Notes: generated by a model from the sequence alone, not told the origin. A stretch of DNA of 64,000 nt from Symsagittifera roscoffensis (GCF_963678635.1 NC_087068.1:6415907-6479906), one strand, 5' to 3'. Shown: positions 19,722-29,200, counted from the first letter of the stretch. Made by a program: numbers and translations.

Positions 19722-22336
19722 CGTGGGCTAAAAAAATGATTATTTTGAGACTGAAAAGCGGTGGTATGGGGTTGTTCAATAATTTGTTCATAAGTATTAT
19801 GGTCTTGTGACTGGTGTGTCATTATATGTTGGATGGGACTTTGTGATGTGGTGAGTTGAAAATTTGGATTATGTGTGATGGCTAAATTTCGAAAATTTCG
19901 TGGGGCTAGGGATGGTGGATGGTTATTTGGTAGGGGTGGTAATTGTGGTGCCGTTGGCGTTATGTCTACATTGTTATGTTCTTCGTCGTATGTATTTTGT
20001 CGTGTTGCTATTTTTGTGTTATATTCTTTTATTTGTGCGTCTAAAAGAATTTTGTTTATAGATGTAGAAAAGATTCCAAAAAATCCTGCAAAGAGTATGC
20101 GTGCTACGCTTGCTTGTCTGTTTACTTGTGTGTGTATAGCACACGTGTTGTAGATTCCTTTTAAAAGTGAGAAAAGAAATCCAATAAAGTTAAACATTGC
20201 GTATAAAATAGTCAATTTTTCTAAGATGTAGTAGGGCCATCCTAGAAAATCGAGGATCTCATTTTTGAGTGTAACAAAGCTAAAAATGTTAATTGGTGAT
20301 ATATCTTGGGGACGGTATTTTTCACCGTTTAGATATATATAATCTTTAATGTCTTTAAAATATCCGCTATAGTCTTGCGTGTAGATATCGGCAAATCCTG
20401 CGGTTTCTGCAAGTTTGCGTAAATTTTGGTCTATTGATTGTCTTTGTATAGTGTCCATTTGTGTTAATAATTCTTGGAATTGTTGTGTTCTAATGTGATG
20501 TTGAATATCTGATTTTGAATAGATTCCTATTGATTGTAAGTCTATATTTGGGTTTCGAGCAATAGCGCGAATGCTTTCTGGTGAAAATTTTTTGAGTGAT
20601 TGCATTAATGTGGGATATGGAGTGAGAAGATAATATTTCTTTTCATCAGGGTTTAGTTGTACTACATTGTGGCTGTTTTCTGATCCACATGGGACTGCGG
20701 TATCCCAGAAATAGGTTCTTCGTGAAAGTGTATCCACGAAATGTACTTTATTCTTATAAAAGATAGGGATTCTTTTATAACATCGTTTATCTTCAAAAAC
20801 GTATAGTGGTGATACTTTTTTAGTACAAGTATAAAACCATAAGATGTTTCCTTCATAGTCTAAAAAATTTGATCTATTTCCAGATAATAAGTATCCTGCA
20901 TAGGGTATTTTTAATACTGCTAGTGCAAGTGATTGTAATATTTGTGTTCGTTCTAATTCGCATAGTTGGTGTAGTGTTTCTAATTCGGAGAGTGACATTT
21001 CTTGAAAAATTCGGCTAATTGTATAATCTAGTTTCATATCTAAATGAATATCATAGTGGATATTACCGAAATATGTAGTATTCATTAGTGATAATTCTTG
21101 TAAGCGTGTGCTTCTGGTGTCATGGGGTTTTAGATGTCCACCAGGTTGTCCGTTGCTTTTTTCAAAATTAACTGGTATATAGGATGTTCCTTCGTTTGGA
21201 GGATGACCTGTGGCATATGGGTCGATTTTTACTTTTCCAGTGGTCATGTCGAATCCTTTTTCGTATTCAACTAATATTTCAGAGTATTGTGTTCTGTGAA
21301 GTGGATTCCTGTATTTACATGCAAGTTCTGTTTCTTGATATATTTGAAAACGTGTCAATTTATTTTCTATATTGTCTATGTTTCTAAAATTAGAACTTAG
21401 TTTTCGTGATGGATGGACTTGTTCATATGGAATTGATTGTATAAAATATTTTTCGTGAAATTTTATCATACGAGCGTGTATTTTTGCTACTTGAAATGTT
21501 GTACATGTATCTTCGGGGAACCAAACAATGGTTGCTTGTGTTCTCGTTGTAGGGTCGCAATAACCTTGATCATTTTTACAAGGTAATCGGATTCCTTGAT
21601 AGATCATTGTATTATCTGATAAATCTCGTGTTAGTTGTATTTTTTCGAGTTGTATTTTCCAATCGAAAAACATTATTTCTTGGTATCCTTTATTTTTTGT
21701 GTCTGCTTTGCAGTTTGATGGGTCATTTATACCAATGTGTGGTATCCAATGTTTATCGTGTAGGTCATAGGTTAATCGTCCGTGTGCGCCGTTATACGGG
21801 TATTTTTCGTCTAGTTTTATATGTCCTTGGTGTCTTTCAAGTTGTGATTGATGTACAGAGTCTGAAAAAACTTGAAAATTAACTAACTTTCTTGCGGAGT
21901 TTTTATTTTGTGTGATGTTTAGTCTAAGTAATTCACTTTTACAATCGTCGGGATTGAGATGTAAAAGACGTTCTATATTACTCTGATAGAATGATTCATG
22001 GTCAAGTCGGTTTTTGTTTCCGTTCGAGACTTGTGAACAATGTACTTTCTTTTCAGAAAATGTTGCTGTGAATTTATAACCTGTAACTGTTGTTGCTCGG
22101 GCTTTTGAATAGAGTGTTGCTATTACATCTGTGGTTTCTATAGCTTGTGGTTCTGTTTCACATTGTGATACTTGATTTATTGCATATTTATGTAGTGTTT
22201 TTTGTTCATTTTCTTCACAATCGTAATGTGTTACTAATAAATCTTGTGGTCCTGTACGAGGGGAAGGGTTTATGTTTTGATTTGAGATTACTAGAAAAAG
22301 GAGTTGGAGAAAAATTAATAATTTTAGAATATACAT
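19718..22336 (-). CDS. Envelope-like glycoprotein of the 13.7-kb element
   Basis: It is 872 aa. A hydrophobic N-terminus (residues 1-18, rich in Leu/Ile/Phe) is a plausible signal peptide. A long Cys-bearing ectodomain with a few N-x-S/T sites follows. Two hydrophobic segments lie at about 709-727 and 746-760, then a Pro/Gln/Asn-rich tail of about 100 residues. The tail contains P-T-A-P at 794-797 followed by PPLP. Signal peptide, ectodomain and late membrane anchor fit a viral-type membrane fusion or attachment protein. The fusion class is not evident; a class III (chuvirus- or herpesvirus gB-like) fold is a hypothesis to test by structure prediction. Its ATG overlaps the preceding ATG-less frame by 13 nt, and its stop overlaps the next start. 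Confidence 0.8.
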   Translation of the reverse strand: MYILKLLIFLQLLFLVISNQNINPSPRTGPQDLLVTHYDCEENEQKTLHKYAINQVSQCETEPQAIETTDVIATLYSKARATTVTGYKFTATFSEKKVHCSQVSNGNKNRLDHESFYQSNIERLLHLNPDDCKSELLRLNITQNKNSARKLVNFQVFSDSVHQSQLERHQGHIKLDEKYPYNGAHGRLTYDLHDKHWIPHIGINDPSNCKADTKNKGYQEIMFFDWKIQLEKIQLTRDLSDNTMIYQGIRLPCKNDQGYCDPTTRTQATIVWFPEDTCTTFQVAKIHARMIKFHEKYFIQSIPYEQVHPSRKLSSNFRNIDNIENKLTRFQIYQETELACKYRNPLHRTQYSEILVEYEKGFDMTTGKVKIDPYATGHPPNEGTSYIPVNFEKSNGQPGGHLKPHDTRSTRLQELSLMNTTYFGNIHYDIHLDMKLDYTISRIFQEMSLSELETLHQLCELERTQILQSLALAVLKIPYAGYLLSGNRSNFLDYEGNILWFYTCTKKVSPLYVFEDKRCYKRIPIFYKNKVHFVDTLSRRTYFWDTAVPCGSENSHNVVQLNPDEKKYYLLTPYPTLMQSLKKFSPESIRAIARNPNIDLQSIGIYSKSDIQHHIRTQQFQELLTQMDTIQRQSIDQNLRKLAETAGFADIYTQDYSGYFKDIKDYIYLNGEKYRPQDISPINIFSFVTLKNEILDFLGWPYYILEKLTILYAMFNFIGFLFSLLKGIYNTCAIHTQVNRQASVARILFAGFFGIFSTSINKILLDAQIKEYNTKIATRQNTYDEEHNNVDITPTAPQLPPLPNNHPPSLAPRNFRNLAITHNPNFQLTTSQSPIQHIMTHQSQDHNTYEQIIEQPHTTAFQSQNNHFFSPR

Positions 22337-23460
22337 GTGTATGATAATCCTGAGTATGGATTATAAAATGTAATGTAGCCAATTGTGTTTTTGGTATATC
22401 TGTCGTATTTGTATATTACTTCAGTAGTTATAAACGGTGGTGGTAGTGATTGAGCTGTTATGTTAGGTGGGTTTAATGGGTAGGGATGTTGGGTAATATT
22501 GTTTAACTTAACTGTGATTTCAAACTTTAATTGTAAACTGTTTTGTTGGAGTATTTGAATATTGTGATCACGGATATCGTTGTGAATATCTTGGCGATAT
22601 TGTAATCTATTAAGTGCCCAGTTATGAAGGCGGTTACTTTCTTGATGTTGTCCAAATAATGGTGGAGGTGCTGTAAATGTATTCCAATCTAGTCTTAAAG
22701 GAATATTTATTGATGATTGTTCTCGATATCTGGCGTCGAGATTATTTGGAAAATTTAAGTTAAAAGGTGGTGGTGAAATCTGGCTTATTGATGGTGTTGA
22801 TGGTAGTGATAATGTTTCTGGTAGTGATGAGGATGTTGTTGTATCCGTAGAAATATCTATTGGATTATTGACTAAATTTAATTCACCTTGTGTAAATGAA
22901 TGTGTTGTCCAATATGGTAGTCGTGATGCCTGGTTTGGAGGGTTAAAGGGATTTTCACGTATTTGTTCAGATGTTGGTGTTGAACCTAAGTAATCTGATG
23001 GTAGGCTTGAGGTGCTACGTTGTGAAAGAAGCGTAGGGGTTTCTGGTAATATACCAATGGGGTTTTCTGGAGTGTTTTGTGATGGGGATTGAGGTATATC
23101 AAAATGAACTCGGGGAGTTTGAAAATTTCTGTTTCGTCGAGGATGTATAATTTGTCTATTTATTTCGACTGTATTTTGGTTTTGACTAGGATTTCTTATT
23201 CTACTTAGTTCTTGTGGTAGTGTTGGGTATAGGTTATATGTTGGTTCGCTTAGAGGTGCTTGTCGTTGAACTGGTTCTAGTGGTTCTGATAAACGAGCAT
23301 GTCGTTCTTCAAAAGTGTATGGATTGTCTTGAAAAGAAATTCGTGTAGATGTTTGAGGATTTTGAGTAATTGAAGGTGGTGTTTGGTTATCTTGGGATGA
23401 TGTCGGTGAAGACTGACTTTGTGACTGTTGGGTAGCAATTTTTGATGGATTTTTGAATTG
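22324..23460 (-). CDS. 378-codon open frame with no ATG, upstream of the envelope gene
   Basis: The minus-strand frame is open from 23460 to a TAA at 22326-22324 and contains not one ATG. It opens immediately after an in-frame TAA at 23463-23461, five bases past the stop of the preceding 62-aa ORF. The first ~250 residues are Pro/Ser/Thr/Asn/Gln-rich. The rest is less biased, with a likely folded part (LRLDWNTFTAPPPLFGQHQE, then LKFEITVKLNNIT). Composition and length say it is a real protein, perhaps a Gag/matrix-like or disordered accessory protein. Expression must use splicing, a non-AUG start or recoding. No function is assigned. Confidence 0.65.
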   Translation of the reverse strand, partial: QFKNPSKIATQQSQSQSSPTSSQDNQTPPSITQNPQTSTRISFQDNPYTFEERHARLSEPLEPVQRQAPLSEPTYNLYPTLPQELSRIRNPSQNQNTVEINRQIIHPRRNRNFQTPRVHFDIPQSPSQNTPENPIGILPETPTLLSQRSTSSLPSDYLGSTPTSEQIRENPFNPPNQASRLPYWTTHSFTQGELNLVNNPIDISTDTTTSSSLPETLSLPSTPSISQISPPPFNLNFPNNLDARYREQSSINIPLRLDWNTFTAPPPLFGQHQESNRLHNWALNRLQYRQDIHNDIRDHNIQILQQNSLQLKFEITVKLNNITQHPYPLNPPNITAQSLPPPFITTEVIYKYDRYTKNTIGYITFYNPYSGLSYTCIF

Positions 23461-23465
23461 TTACT

Positions 23466-23654
23466 TTAGTGGGAAGGTTTATGTTTATTATAATATTCTT
23501 CCAAAAAAAGAATTAGAAGGATTGTTGCTAGGGCAAATGTGAAGATTGCTTTCTTTATACATTTACATATTGTCAAAATGAGGGATGATAAAAATGTTAT
23601 GAAAATTACAAACAATAAAAAAATATCAGTTCTACTGAAAATTGTTCGTATCAT
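23466..23654 (-). CDS. 62-aa single-pass membrane protein of the element
   Basis: Residues about 9-50 are almost wholly hydrophobic (LLFVIFITFLSSLILTI, then AIFTFALATILLILFL), interrupted by CKCIKK, so one or two membrane spans are possible. The ATG overlaps the previous stop as ATGA at 23654-23651. Family unknown. A viroporin-like or leader role is only a guess from size and hydrophobicity. Confidence 0.55.
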   Translation of the reverse strand: MIRTIFSRTDIFLLFVIFITFLSSLILTICKCIKKAIFTFALATILLILFLEEYYNKHKPSH

Positions 23655-23881
23655 TTAGACAAGTTGTATAAATCGTACCTGTGGATATAATCAAGGGTTT
23701 TGGAAAGTTGGAGGAATAGTTCGAGTATAGTGTAGAAAATTAAAAAAATGTTACAAAAAATGATTAGGATTATTAGAAAAGATTCAAGTATATCAAAAAG
23801 AAATATTATAAAGGTTTCAAGTATTGTAAAAAAATGTTTAAAATTTATGAGTATTTGAGTAACTGATTGAGAGAAGAGCAT
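23651..23881 (-). CDS. 76-aa hydrophobic membrane protein of the element
   Basis: It is Phe/Ile/Leu-rich through residues about 15-60, consistent with one or two membrane spans, with a short polar C-terminus. The start follows a TAA directly (TAAATG, 23884-23879). That stop closes a short ATG-less frame of about 50 codons (24034-23882), basic at its N-end. The stop overlaps the next start. Not recognised. Confidence 0.5.
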   Translation of the reverse strand: MLFSQSVTQILINFKHFFTILETFIIFLFDILESFLIILIIFCNIFLIFYTILELFLQLSKTLDYIHRYDLYNLSK

Positions 23882-24034
23882 TTAAGAAATGATCTCTTGG
23901 TCGAATATTTTTTGCTGTTCGAGGCGATTTTCTAGTGTGGTCGGATTATTTATTAGTTTTTTGACAAGTGGGTTGAGTTTTGTAAAAAATTGTTGGGGGC
24001 AATTTTCATGGTGATTGGGAGGTCGTCTTTTTCT
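23882..24034 (-). CDS. Short ATG-less frame at the head of the downstream ORF chain (possible exon)
   Basis: About 50 codons are open between stops, with a basic, Pro/Asn/Gln-rich peptide and no Met. AG dinucleotides just upstream could be splice acceptors. It may be the start of a spliced subgenomic message. The stretch from 24,035 to 24,480 between it and Pol shows no coding signal. Confidence 0.3.
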   Translation of the reverse strand, partial: RKRRPPNHHENCPQQFFTKLNPLVKKLINNPTTLENRLEQQKIFDQEIIS

Positions 24035-24480
24035 TTATTTTTGTTTGTCAAATGATCCGGGGTATGGTGAGATTTTTATACTTTAGGCTAATTAAAATGT
24101 TCATTTTGTTACTTTAGGCTAAGTTAACAAATTTGTTTTGGGGGTATTCGTGGTCTGAGTTGGGGAAATATTGTTGATCTTTGGGTTATTAGATAAGGGA
24201 GGGGTACGGTATTATGGTGATATTTATTTTAGTTGTCAAGTTTGGAGTGGTTTGCTTATTTTTGACCTGGAGGTCGTAAAGTTATAGTTATAGATGTGCC
24301 TGGAGTTCTATATGATTCGTCTAATTGGTCTTAGTTTGAGTTAGAGAAAGTGACGGATTGGATGAATCCTATTGGTCTATTTTGAACTAGAATTATTACG
24401 TACTTGTCAGCATGTTATTTTGAAAAATGTAAATGAAAAATGTTTCGAAGGTTTCAAGATTGTGAAGTATAATGTTAAAA

Positions 24481-27400
24481 TTACTTTTGAAATTCCACTT
24501 TCTTTAAAATTTTAGATTGGGGGATGAATATTTTATAGTTTTTACGTGGTTGATTTCGGAGTCTTGTTGTTTTTCTATTTTCTGATTTGTCGATTTGTTC
24601 TTGGGGTATTATTTGTTCGGTCATTTTTCTATTTTTTCTTTGTTTTGGAGATTCTTTATGGTTTTGTGTATTGTTTTTGGTGGCGGTTGGTTTTGTGTTT
24701 TGATTTTTGGTGGGGTTATCATTTTGTTCTGTGTTTTTCAGATGTGGTTCATTTTGAATGACTTTTAATCCTGTGAAAGAATATAATTGAGTTAGTTCGC
24801 GGAGTGCGTATTCTTTTGGGTAATAAGGTAATAGGTTGTTTCGATGTTGAACGATTTCTTTTTTGTTTGAGTCGGTAATTTTATATGTGACATCAGTGGG
24901 TTTTGCAATTATTTGGTATGGTCCTTTTCGAAGGGGTTGTAATTTTTTAGAAATTCCCTTTTGAGTATTAAAATTAGGTATTAAAACAAATGTTCCAATT
25001 TTTAATTCGGAGGCTGGTGTAAAACGTGAATTGATTTGTTCATTAATGTTTTGTCTTTGTAATAACTTTTTTGTTATTTTTTGATAAATTTCATTGTGTT
25101 TTTTATCTCTATTTAGAATCCATTCGGTGTGTGTACCGGAGGCTAGTTTAAGAATTTGTGGGTGATGAAAATGATCTTCATCGTGTGTATGTAAAGGTAG
25201 GTTATAACAAATTGAGTCTTTATTTGGTTGACAATAACCTTGTGCGTTTTTATGAGAATTTGCTGTAAACATTATTGGTTTGCGTGGCTTTTGGTTAAAA
25301 ACCATTTCGTATGGTGACATTCCTAAAGTTGTCGTAATTTGTGAATTATACGCTAAGGGAAATAATTTTACATCTGCTGACCATTCGGTATATTTTGTAT
25401 CATTTCCGTTGATGATACATCTAAGATATTCTTGTAATGAACGGTTCATACCTTCGACTAAGCCGTTTGTCCAAGGTGCATGAGATGTACGTGGTTTGTG
25501 TTTATTGTTATATAAATGACATAGTGTGATAATTTCATTATTTATGAATTCTGTACCGTTGTCTGTAACTAAAATTTCTGGTAGTCCGAATTTTGCTATC
25601 CAGTGTTCATAGAGTGTTGTGTAAGCGTAATAAGCGTTACAATGTGGTACTGGGTTAAGTGCTACATAATGTGTAAATGCGTCAACAATTACCATAATGT
25701 AGGAGTTTCCTTCGGATGAGGGTGAAATTGGTCCTTTGGTATCAAATGAGATACGATGATTAAAGTACAAACTTTGTCCTTTAAAATCTTGTTTTTGTGC
25801 TATTTGTTTTTGATTTGGGTAAGGTTTATTTAGTTGACATACTATACAATCATTGCATAGTACTTTTATCCAAATTGGTGCATTTGGGAAGTAAAAATTT
25901 TGTATAAAATTTGAATATGTTTTTTCTGATCCAGAGTGTCCTTTAATATTTTGTGTATGTGAAATATTAAAAGCTATAAGAATCATACTTAAAGGGAGAC
26001 ATGGAACTGTAGATTCATTCAGGTTATACTCTAAAAGGTCTGTATTTTCGTTAATTGTTGTGTTGTTAAATTTGCGAAAGTATCGGAGGAGTGTTTTGTT
26101 TCCTAGAATGGTTGAATCTGCCTTGACAGGTTTAGTTTTATATTTGTGCCATGATTTTAGTTGTCTAATTATCGGGTCAAGATTTTGATATTGTTTCAGT
26201 GTTGAAATTGTAATTGTTTCTGTTGGAGGGAGAAAAATGTTTTCAATTTCGAATTTAGATAAGGGTATTGTATCAAGTGGGTCGTGAAGGTCAAAAACTT
26301 GATTTATTGTGTATTTTGAATCATTTGTTTGTGGTCCTGATAAATTTATTTTATCAGTTAAATCTTCTTTTTCAATTAGTGGAAAATGGTCTTTTTTAGG
26401 CGGGTGTTGTTTTGTTCGTTTTTGTTGGGTGTTATTTTTTATCCATTGAGAATATGGGATTGGTTTGAAAGTTGATGTTCCAAGTAGATCAACTTCATAA
26501 TGATTATTTTGACAATCTAAATAAAGTGGGAAATGTTGTAAATTATTTATTTGTGATTGTTCATCTAGTGGCATTTGATTGTATGCACTATTCATATCGG
26601 CGGTTGTAAAGTATTTGCCGTTTATTTTTGTTAAAATAACTTGTATTGGTTCAATGGGCCAATTACATTTTGATTCATCTATAAGTGAATTGAGGTATCT
26701 AGCATCGAGAACGATTTTTAATGATTCTCCTTTAGCTAGAATGATAACGGGGTTGATAAATGTGTTGCCTTTTGGTTGTTCTTCTTTGTTTACTGGTGAT
26801 ATAATGTTGTATTGTTCTAAAATGTCGAGTAATCTGTTCACTTCATCATGTAAGTGAATCGGTACTTTACTTGCTCTCTGTTTTTTGAAAACTGCGTCTG
26901 GTTTTAACGGGAGATGTAGTGATGAACTGATTTTTCCAACATCGAATTTTGATGTTGCATAGACTGATGAATATTCAATTAGCTGTTTGGCTAACTTTTC
27001 GAATTCGTCTTGTGTTATTTGTGAATGTTGGAAATTAAACATTGTTAAAAATTTCTGTTGGTCCTCTGTGTAGTTACTTATGTTGAATGTAGGTTTGAAA
27101 TATGGAGTTTTTGTGAAATAATCCGTATTTCTGTTTTCGTTACTTATTATATTATTTATAGATAATTCTTCATTAAGAATTGTAGATTGGCAAATATCTA
27201 GTAATTGGAGTATATTATTTACGCGATAGGCTTTTTCGTGTATTGGTGATATTGTAGCGTTGGTTTCACAATATCCTAAAAGTCCTAAAGGTAATGTTAC
27301 TTGGTAAGGTGTGTTGTTATAGACATGTAAGGAAATGATATCGGAATTCGAATTTTTCAAATATTTTATGGATGAGATTGTGATTTTGAAAAATTTGTGA

Positions 27401-27492
27401 ATAGGTTTGAATTCAAATTCTGACATATAAAATTTTTGTTTGTTTTGTTCTTTATCATATTGGTGAACTTGTTTGATTGAAAAATTAAACAT
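24481..27492 (-). CDS. Pol of the 13.7-kb element: truncated reverse transcriptase plus intact integrase
   Basis: It is 1003 aa. Residues about 1-110 resemble the linker after a retroelement protease, but no DTG/DSG is present. Residues about 190-313 are the RT fingers and start of the palm (LDARYLNSL, then motif A TADMNSAYNQMPLDEQ with catalytic D299). At about residue 314 (near 26,551) the sequence jumps to a post-RNase H tether, so RT motifs B and C (the x-x-DD box), the thumb and RNase H are missing with the frame kept. Integrase is complete: H512, H519, C549, C552, then D584, D644, E680 (DD35E), typical of Ty3/Gypsy. The basic C-terminal tail is presumably for DNA or chromatin binding. 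The start overlaps the upstream stop as TAATG (27494-27490), favouring reinitiation. The protein could integrate DNA but not make it. Confidence 0.9.
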   Translation of the reverse strand: MFNFSIKQVHQYDKEQNKQKFYMSEFEFKPIHKFFKITISSIKYLKNSNSDIISLHVYNNTPYQVTLPLGLLGYCETNATISPIHEKAYRVNNILQLLDICQSTILNEELSINNIISNENRNTDYFTKTPYFKPTFNISNYTEDQQKFLTMFNFQHSQITQDEFEKLAKQLIEYSSVYATSKFDVGKISSSLHLPLKPDAVFKKQRASKVPIHLHDEVNRLLDILEQYNIISPVNKEEQPKGNTFINPVIILAKGESLKIVLDARYLNSLIDESKCNWPIEPIQVILTKINGKYFTTADMNSAYNQMPLDEQSQINNLQHFPLYLDCQNNHYEVDLLGTSTFKPIPYSQWIKNNTQQKRTKQHPPKKDHFPLIEKEDLTDKINLSGPQTNDSKYTINQVFDLHDPLDTIPLSKFEIENIFLPPTETITISTLKQYQNLDPIIRQLKSWHKYKTKPVKADSTILGNKTLLRYFRKFNNTTINENTDLLEYNLNESTVPCLPLSMILIAFNISHTQNIKGHSGSEKTYSNFIQNFYFPNAPIWIKVLCNDCIVCQLNKPYPNQKQIAQKQDFKGQSLYFNHRISFDTKGPISPSSEGNSYIMVIVDAFTHYVALNPVPHCNAYYAYTTLYEHWIAKFGLPEILVTDNGTEFINNEIITLCHLYNNKHKPRTSHAPWTNGLVEGMNRSLQEYLRCIINGNDTKYTEWSADVKLFPLAYNSQITTTLGMSPYEMVFNQKPRKPIMFTANSHKNAQGYCQPNKDSICYNLPLHTHDEDHFHHPQILKLASGTHTEWILNRDKKHNEIYQKITKKLLQRQNINEQINSRFTPASELKIGTFVLIPNFNTQKGISKKLQPLRKGPYQIIAKPTDVTYKITDSNKKEIVQHRNNLLPYYPKEYALRELTQLYSFTGLKVIQNEPHLKNTEQNDNPTKNQNTKPTATKNNTQNHKESPKQRKNRKMTEQIIPQEQIDKSENRKTTRLRNQPRKNYKIFIPQSKILKKVEFQK

Positions 27493-27962
27493 TAAGGATA
27501 CGGGTGTGCGTTGAGCTCATTTTTTCGTTCGATGACTGTTAATATGTAATTATTAATGTGTCGAATTGGTTGATTCCAATTGTATAAATGTACTGGTTTG
27601 TGTTTATACTGCTTTTTTATTCTTCTTTTTCCTCTTTTTGATGAATTTGAAGTTGTTTCTGAGTCAGAAAAATATAATTGATCGTGAAGTGGGCAATTTT
27701 TATCTATTGATTCTTTTAGTTTGTAAAGTTCGTCTAAACTGTTGGTTTCTGATTCTGAAAATGCGTTTCGATTTTTTGAAAATCTTTTTCGTGTTATTTG
27801 TCTTTGTTTCGTTATTATTTTTCTTTTTAGTGTTTGTCGTTTTGTTCGAATGTATCCAACTGTTTGTGTATGAGGTGTGATTACAAGGTCGTATTTTTTG
27901 TTATCTATTTCACAATTGTGTAAAACGATTGTTTGTTTATTTCCTAGGTTTTTAAATGACAT
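27492..27962 (-). CDS. 156-aa basic protein upstream of Pol (gag position)
   Basis: It occupies the gag position but is far too short for a normal Gag. It has a strongly basic stretch at residues about 40-65 (repeated Lys/Arg with Thr/Gln) and another near 110-120, suggesting nucleic-acid binding. No CCHC knuckle and no recognisable capsid fold is seen. The stop overlaps the Pol start by one base. It may be a remnant or a nucleocapsid-like protein, or the last exon of a spliced gag. Confidence 0.6.
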   Translation of the reverse strand: MSFKNLGNKQTIVLHNCEIDNKKYDLVITPHTQTVGYIRTKRQTLKRKIITKQRQITRKRFSKNRNAFSESETNSLDELYKLKESIDKNCPLHDQLYFSDSETTSNSSKRGKRRIKKQYKHKPVHLYNWNQPIRHINNYILTVIERKNELNAHPYP

Positions 27963-29200
27963 AAGGTTTAGGATGACGGATGCAAAAGGTTGTTAAATGG
28001 TTTCTATTTTCTTAAACTGTTAGTTCTTACGATTTTTTGGTTAGCTTAACCTGGGTCTGTTTGTTCAGGGTTGGAGAGAAAAGTATATCGATTCCGAAGA
28101 ATGATTTTTTACTTTCTCGTGGCTAGTATAAGTTAAGGTGTTAACTTACTTAATCTTACTTAGGGGTAGTGATTGTGTTCAAGGGTTGGAGAATAGTAAA
28201 TCGATCCACAAGGTTCAGGTATAATTAGAACGCGAGTAGTTCGTTAGATACTATTTTAAACTTACTAAGTCTAAGATTTATCCTGGGTCTGGTAAGAGGG
28301 GGGGGTCAAGTGAAGGATGAATAACCGAAGTTCTTCACTGTTTATCCTAATTTGAATGATTAGTTTTGTTTAAAAATTTCTATTAGTCTTAGGTCTTTAG
28401 AAAGGGTTGGGTAGTGAATCGACGTTTGAGGTCGTTAGACACTAATTAAGTGGGTGGGGGAGAACAAAGTTGTTCTGTTTGATCCAAGGATAAGCCTTGA
28501 TGATCAAATTTGAAATTTAATTAAGTAGAAAATGATTTAAGATCCAAGGATAAGCCTTGATGATCTGGTTTTAAAATTAAGTGAATTTAAGTTTTAATAA
28601 AATTTTAAATGTGTGTAAAGGAAAGATTTAGTGTTTTGATGATATTAGTGGGTTTATGATTGCTGTTATGTTTTAGATGATGGAGCTGGAACAACAGGAT
28701 GATTTATGATTACTAACCATTTATTGTCATGCTACTAATTTTTATTTTTTATTTTTCAATAAATATTTTTCAAACATGTTTTGTATATTACTGCAGAGTT
28801 TTAGGAAAACGATCTTAGATCTTTTTATCAATCGTTATTGTATATTAATAATTTTGTTTAGCGCCTGAAATGATTTTGAAGATTAACTTCAAGGTTTTAT
28901 GTTTGCAAATGAAAATCTAAATTCATTGCCAGTAGTATTCTAAATATAAAAGTTTGTTCTGGTTTTTGCCTAACTATCATATAGCTATATGGCAAGTTTC
29001 TACTTTGTCGTATGTCGTCTCTGGTTCGAGGTCTTCTTCCAATTCCGGGTAGTTCTGTTATGGTTCGGAATATTGGCTCTGATCTATTGAGTCGTAGAGA
29101 CATTTCGATTAAATTATTGTCGTATAACATTTTGTAAATGTTTTTGTCTAATGTCTAATCTATTTTGGTTAATTCTAAGCTATTAAGGTCTTGTTCGAGA
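27963..29200 (-). promoter_or_regulatory. Structured leader of the 13.7-kb element
   Basis: About 1.25 kb lies between primer site and first ORF, with many local inverted repeats. These include taagttaa/ttaactta (28129-28136/28141-28148), agtgaag/cttcact (28309-28315/28332-28338), and tagtg/cacta with an inner cgac/gtcg pair (28412-28444). A 25-bp unit (ccaaggataagccttg core) occurs at 28481 and again at 28541, each copy able to form a caagg/ccttg hairpin. Several stem-loops follow a GGGTTGG-type box, as in the BEL/Pao leader at 3.1-3.6 kb. A 77-codon ORF (29130-28897, minus) starts 86 nt past the primer site; it could be a short upstream ORF or a first exon. Confidence 0.5.

Noticed and set aside
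24481..27492. Fully functional Pol
   Set aside because: RT motifs after motif A and RNase H are absent despite the long open frame; only the integrase is complete.
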